Below, one piece after another: positions 50,135 to 54,188 of a stretch of DNA of 54,188 nucleotides. Within the stretch, counting starts at the first letter, position 1, and each line of letters starts with the position of its first letter. The stretch is from positions 1 to 54,188 of the forward strand of contig JANYJE010000080.1 in the NCBI GenBank assembly GCA_025408405.1, given 5' to 3'. The notes beneath the pieces are model-generated. The model did no database searches. It had not been told where the DNA came from and saw nothing but the letters and a program-made list of their open reading frames with translations. Made by a program: the position numbers and the translations under genes. The DNA comes from Nitrosomonadales bacterium. GTDB lineage: Bacteria > Pseudomonadota > Gammaproteobacteria > Burkholderiales > Gallionellaceae.

Positions 50135-50374
50135 ATGGTTACCCCGGAAAGCATACAAAAAGATATCGAGCAGGGTATGACCCTGAGCCAGATCAGCGTG
50201 GTCGGTGATGGTCAGCATTTTGAAGCGGTGGTGGTGAGCGAGGAGTTTGCCGGCATGAGCCGGATACAGCGCCAGCAACGCGTATATAAGACTCTGGGCG
50301 AGCGCATGCGCGGGGAAGTACACGCCTTGTCGATGAAAACATATACTCCGCAAGAGTGGCAGGAAAAACAATAA
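50135..50374 (+). CDS. ibaG: BolA-family protein IbaG
   Basis: A 79-residue BolA-like protein with VVGDGQHFEAVVVSEEFAGMSRIQRQQRVYKTLGERMRGEVHALSMKTYTP, the family core. Such proteins pair with monothiol glutaredoxins in iron-sulfur handling and respond to acid stress. Its position between mlaB and murA is conserved from E. coli to betaproteobacteria. Confidence 0.95.
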   Translation: MVTPESIQKDIEQGMTLSQISVVGDGQHFEAVVVSEEFAGMSRIQRQQRVYKTLGERMRGEVHALSMKTYTPQEWQEKQ

Positions 50375-51646
<1,272 letters not shown>

Positions 51647-51657
51647 GTTTATAAATC

Positions 51658-52299
51658 ATGATAACCATCGCCTTATCCAAGGGCCGCATCTTTGAAGAAA
51701 CCTTGCCGCTGCTGCAGGCGGCCGGCATTACGCCGCTGGAAGCCCCGGAATCTTCGCGCAAACTGATTTTGCCGACCAATCGCGGTGACGTGCGCCTGAT
51801 CATCGTGCGTGCTTCGGATGTGCCGACCTATGTGCAATACGGTGCGGCGGATCTGGGCGTGGCAGGCAAGGATGTACTTGACGAGCACGGGGGGGGCGGG
51901 CTGTATCAGCCGCTGGATCTGAATATTGCGCGCTGCCGCATGATGGTCGCGGTGCGCGATGATTTTGACTATGAGGCGGCTGTACGCCCGGGCGCGCGTC
52001 TGCGCGTGGCCACCAAATACCTGCAGACCGCACGCGAGCATTTTGCCGGCAAAGGTGTGCATGTCGACTTGATCAAGCTGTATGGCTCGATGGAGCTGGC
52101 GCCGCTGGTGGGCTTGTCGGATGCCATTGTTGATCTGGTGAGCAGCGGTGCTACCTTAAAGGCCAATCATCTGAAGGCGGTCGAAGAGATTGCGCAGATC
52201 TCTTCGCGCCTGGTGGTGAACCAGGCCTCATTAAAACTTAAGCGCAACGTGATACAGCCGGTGCTGGATGCATTCGCGCAGGCAGTAAAACAGGGGTAG
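51658..52299 (+). CDS. hisG: ATP phosphoribosyltransferase, short form
   Basis: First enzyme of histidine synthesis. The 213 residues cover the catalytic core ([78 protein letters not shown]) and lack the C-terminal regulatory domain of long HisG. Short forms require the HisZ subunit, which is not in this window. It lies 12 bases after murA. Confidence 0.96.
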   Translation: MITIALSKGRIFEETLPLLQAAGITPLEAPESSRKLILPTNRGDVRLIIVRASDVPTYVQYGAADLGVAGKDVLDEHGGGGLYQPLDLNIARCRMMVAVRDDFDYEAAVRPGARLRVATKYLQTAREHFAGKGVHVDLIKLYGSMELAPLVGLSDAIVDLVSSGATLKANHLKAVEEIAQISSRLVVNQASLKLKRNVIQPVLDAFAQAVKQG

Positions 52300-52304
52300 C
52301 CGTT

Positions 52305-53600
52305 ATGAATATCAAACGACTTTCTTCACAACAGCCGGATTTTGATGCGCAGCTTACCCAGTTGCTGGCATTTGAATCCACCCAGGATGAAAAACTGGAA
52401 GCGACAGTGGCGGCGATTCTGGCCGATGTGCGCGTGCGCGGCGATGCTGCGCTGCTGGAGTATACGCAACGCTTTGACCGCATGCCGGTGAGCACTGCGG
52501 CTGCCCTGGAGTTGCCACAGGCAGCCTTGCGTGCAGCGTTTGAGGGCTTGCCTGCGGCGCAGCGTACTGCGCTGGAGAGGGCGGCGCAGCGTGTGACTGC
52601 TTACCACAAGAAACAGCTGCAGACCTCCTGGAGCTACACCGAGGCGGATGGCACTTTGCTGGGGCAGCAAGTGACGCCGCTTGAGCGCGTCGGCCTGTAT
52701 GTGCCGGGCGGCAAGGCCGCTTATCCCTCTTCGGTGCTGATGAACGCGCTGCCGGCCAAGGTGGCGGGAGTGGGTGAGCTGATCATGGTAGTGCCTACTC
52801 CGGATGGTGTGCAGAACGCACTGGTGCTGGCGGCAGCTTATCTGGCCGGGGTGGATCGTGTATTCACCATTGGCGGTGCGCAAGCGGTTGCCGCATTGGC
52901 CTATGGCACGGCAACGGTGCCGCGTGTGGACAAGGTGGTTGGGCCCGGCAACGCCTATGTGGCGGCAGCAAAGCGCCGTGTGTTCGGCGTGGTGGGGATT
53001 GATATGGTGGCCGGGCCCTCCGAGATTCTGGTGATTTGCGACGGCAAGACCAATCCGGACTGGATTGCGATGGACTTGTTTTCGCAGGCGGAGCACGATG
53101 AGCTGGCCCAGGCCATCCTGCTTACCCCGGATGCGGATTTCGCCAATGCCGTGGCGGCAAGCGCGGACCGCTTGCTTGCGCAGATGCCGCGTCGCGACAT
53201 AATAAAGACGGCACTGGAAAATCGCGGTGCACTGATTACGGTGCAGGACCTGGATGAGGCCTGCGCCATCAGCAACCGCATCGCGCCGGAACATCTGGAA
53301 ATGTCGGTGGATAGTCCGCAACAGTGGCTGCCCAAGCTGAAGCATGCCGGGGCCATATTCATGGGGCGCTACACCTCGGAGTCGCTGGGGGATTATTGCG
53401 CCGGGCCCAACCACGTGTTGCCAACCTCCGGTACGGCGCGTTTTTCTTCCCCGCTGGGTGTTTATGACTTCCAGAAGCGCAGCAGCCTGATCCAGGTTTC
53501 GGCGCAAGGTGCGGCAGAACTGGGCGATATTGCGGCCACGCTGGCCTTCGGCGAAGGTCTGCAGGCACACGCCCAATCGGCACTCTACAGAAAATCTTAA
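52305..53600 (+). CDS. hisD: histidinol dehydrogenase
   Basis: Zinc enzyme for the last two steps of histidine synthesis. The 431 residues show [67 protein letters not shown] with zinc ligands, [10 protein letters not shown] and [25 protein letters not shown]. It lies five bases after hisG. No hisC follows; the tRNA cluster begins instead. Confidence 0.97.
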   Translation: MNIKRLSSQQPDFDAQLTQLLAFESTQDEKLEATVAAILADVRVRGDAALLEYTQRFDRMPVSTAAALELPQAALRAAFEGLPAAQRTALERAAQRVTAYHKKQLQTSWSYTEADGTLLGQQVTPLERVGLYVPGGKAAYPSSVLMNALPAKVAGVGELIMVVPTPDGVQNALVLAAAYLAGVDRVFTIGGAQAVAALAYGTATVPRVDKVVGPGNAYVAAAKRRVFGVVGIDMVAGPSEILVICDGKTNPDWIAMDLFSQAEHDELAQAILLTPDADFANAVAASADRLLAQMPRRDIIKTALENRGALITVQDLDEACAISNRIAPEHLEMSVDSPQQWLPKLKHAGAIFMGRYTSESLGDYCAGPNHVLPTSGTARFSSPLGVYDFQKRSSLIQVSAQGAAELGDIAATLAFGEGLQAHAQSALYRKS

Positions 53601-53608
53601 TTACCCCT

Positions 53609-53637
53609 TTGACAAGTCTGGGGTAAATACGGATAAT
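53609..53637 (+). promoter_or_regulatory. strong sigma-70 promoter for tRNA-Tyr
   Basis: TTGACA (53609-53614) and GATAAT (53632-53637) with exactly 17 bases between them, the -10 ending 14 bases before the tRNA. It is the best promoter match in the window. It starts nine bases after the hisD stop. Confidence 0.8.
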
Positions 53638-53651
53638 CACGGGTTCGGTTT

Positions 53652-53737
<86 letters not shown>

Positions 53738-53840
53738 TAATTTTGATTTTGCAGTGTTATATGCAGTTTGACGATTAGTTTTAGTCTGGGCTGGGTGTGG
53801 CACGTGAGCTTGGCTGCAAGTTATTAATGCGGCAAAGTGT

Positions 53841-53914
53841 GCGGGTGTAGCTCAATGGTAGAGCAGAAGTTTTCCAAACTTACGACGAGGGTTCGATCCC
53901 CTTCACCCGCTCCA
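53841..53914 (+). tRNA. tRNA-Gly (TCC)
   Basis: 74 bases. GCGGGTG pairs with CACCCGC, TCC lies at 53873-53875 in the anticodon loop, the T-loop is GGTTCGATCC, and CCA is encoded. The gap before it (53737-53840) has a TTGACG at about 53768 but no convincing -10. Confidence 0.96.
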
Positions 53915-53924
53915 GTTTGAGTTT

Positions 53925-53999
<75 letters not shown>

Positions 54000-54047
54000 A
54001 AAAATTTTAGATTCATTCGTTAATTCGGTGTTGATGAGGAAATAATC

Positions 54048-54188
54048 ATGGCAAAGAGTAAATTTGAACGCACAAAGCCACACGTAAACGTGGGCACCAT
54101 TGGACACGTTGACCATGGCAAGACGACGCTGACAGCGGCGATCACCACGGTACTGGCGAAGAAATTTGGCGGCGAAGCCAAGGCCTAT
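54048..54188 (+). CDS. tuf: elongation factor Tu, N-terminal 47 residues (cut by window edge)
   Basis: Begins [20 protein letters not shown] and continues [27 protein letters not shown], containing the G1 GTP-binding loop (GHVDHGKT). GAGGAAAT precedes the ATG. The gene continues beyond the window, where secE and nusG would be expected in betaproteobacteria. Confidence 0.98.
   Translation, partial: MAKSKFERTKPHVNVGTIGHVDHGKTTLTAAITTVLAKKFGGEAKAY

Noticed and set aside
52326-53576. A 416-residue frame antisense to hisD
   Set aside because: It lies entirely within the opposite strand of a clearly identified gene, with Arg/His-rich low-quality sequence.
53601-53626. Terminator hairpin after hisD (TTACCCC...GGGGTAA)
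   Set aside because: A 7-base stem with a 12-base loop and no T-run; it overlaps the tRNA-Tyr promoter, so symmetry there is more likely incidental.

Overview
The window comes from a betaproteobacterium, most likely of the Nitrosomonadales (Gallionellaceae-like iron oxidisers or relatives); this is an inference from gene content and order, not from a marker phylogeny. Pointers are the overlapping aat-bpt pair followed by pyrD, the mlaFEDCB-ibaG-murA-hisG-hisD run, a ribB gene with a decayed GTP cyclohydrolase half, and tRNA-Tyr/Gly/Thr directly before tuf. Most of the window is dense, GC-rich housekeeping chromosome, with AT-richer patches at the left edge, at the end of cysS and over the pilin genes.

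Layout. 1-612: an IS256-family element cut by the window edge sits inside an IS4-family transposase remnant, next to an unrecognised AT-rich frame. 754-3333: a divergent HxlR regulator and quinone oxidoreductase (qorB) with a palindrome between them, a secreted SnoaL-like protein, a small lipoprotein and two overlapping micro-ORFs. 3378-14063: ald, pyrD, the N-degron transferases bpt and aat, a PilZ-like protein, an esterase, darP, pmbA, and an operon of an HDOD protein and a class III nucleotidyl cyclase. 14261-22072: glyA, nrdR, ribD-ribE-ribB-ribH-nusB, thiL-pgpA and a secreted nuclease. 22171-26999: two small DUF4124 envelope proteins (one fused to a retropepsin-like protease), then an envelope operon reading leftwards: TPR protein, L,D-transpeptidase, cyclophilin, lpxH. 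27180-32077: glnS, a higBA toxin-antitoxin pair, a universal stress protein, a membrane protein and cysS.

32084-33712 is a REP/RAYT island: a REP-associated tyrosine transposase gene surrounded by about a dozen GTAGGAG-headed palindromes, a 77-bp direct duplication and three copies of a 58-bp hairpin-bearing unit. Two genes at its borders take their TAG stop codon from the GTAG head of a REP.

33709-46963 is one leftward operon of about 13 kb for an MSHA-like type IV pilus or pseudopilus: a sigma-54-type response regulator, MshM, MshL secretin, MshN, MshE ATPase, MshG, a PilM/PilN-like protein, PilO- and MshK-like proteins, and two prepilin-like proteins. Almost all junctions overlap or abut. 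MshE keeps the N-terminal repeats that bind c-di-GMP in its family, and a PilZ-like protein lies elsewhere in the window.

47025-54188: a palindrome and promoter precede mlaFEDCB (retrograde phospholipid transport), then ibaG, murA, hisG and hisD, a strong promoter with tRNA-Tyr, tRNA-Gly and tRNA-Thr, and the start of tuf. A separate curiosity is an 84-85-bp hairpin element built from GGATTGAGG units, present twice (15506-15589 and 24090-24174). Each copy fills the gap exactly between the stop codon of one gene and the start codon of the next.
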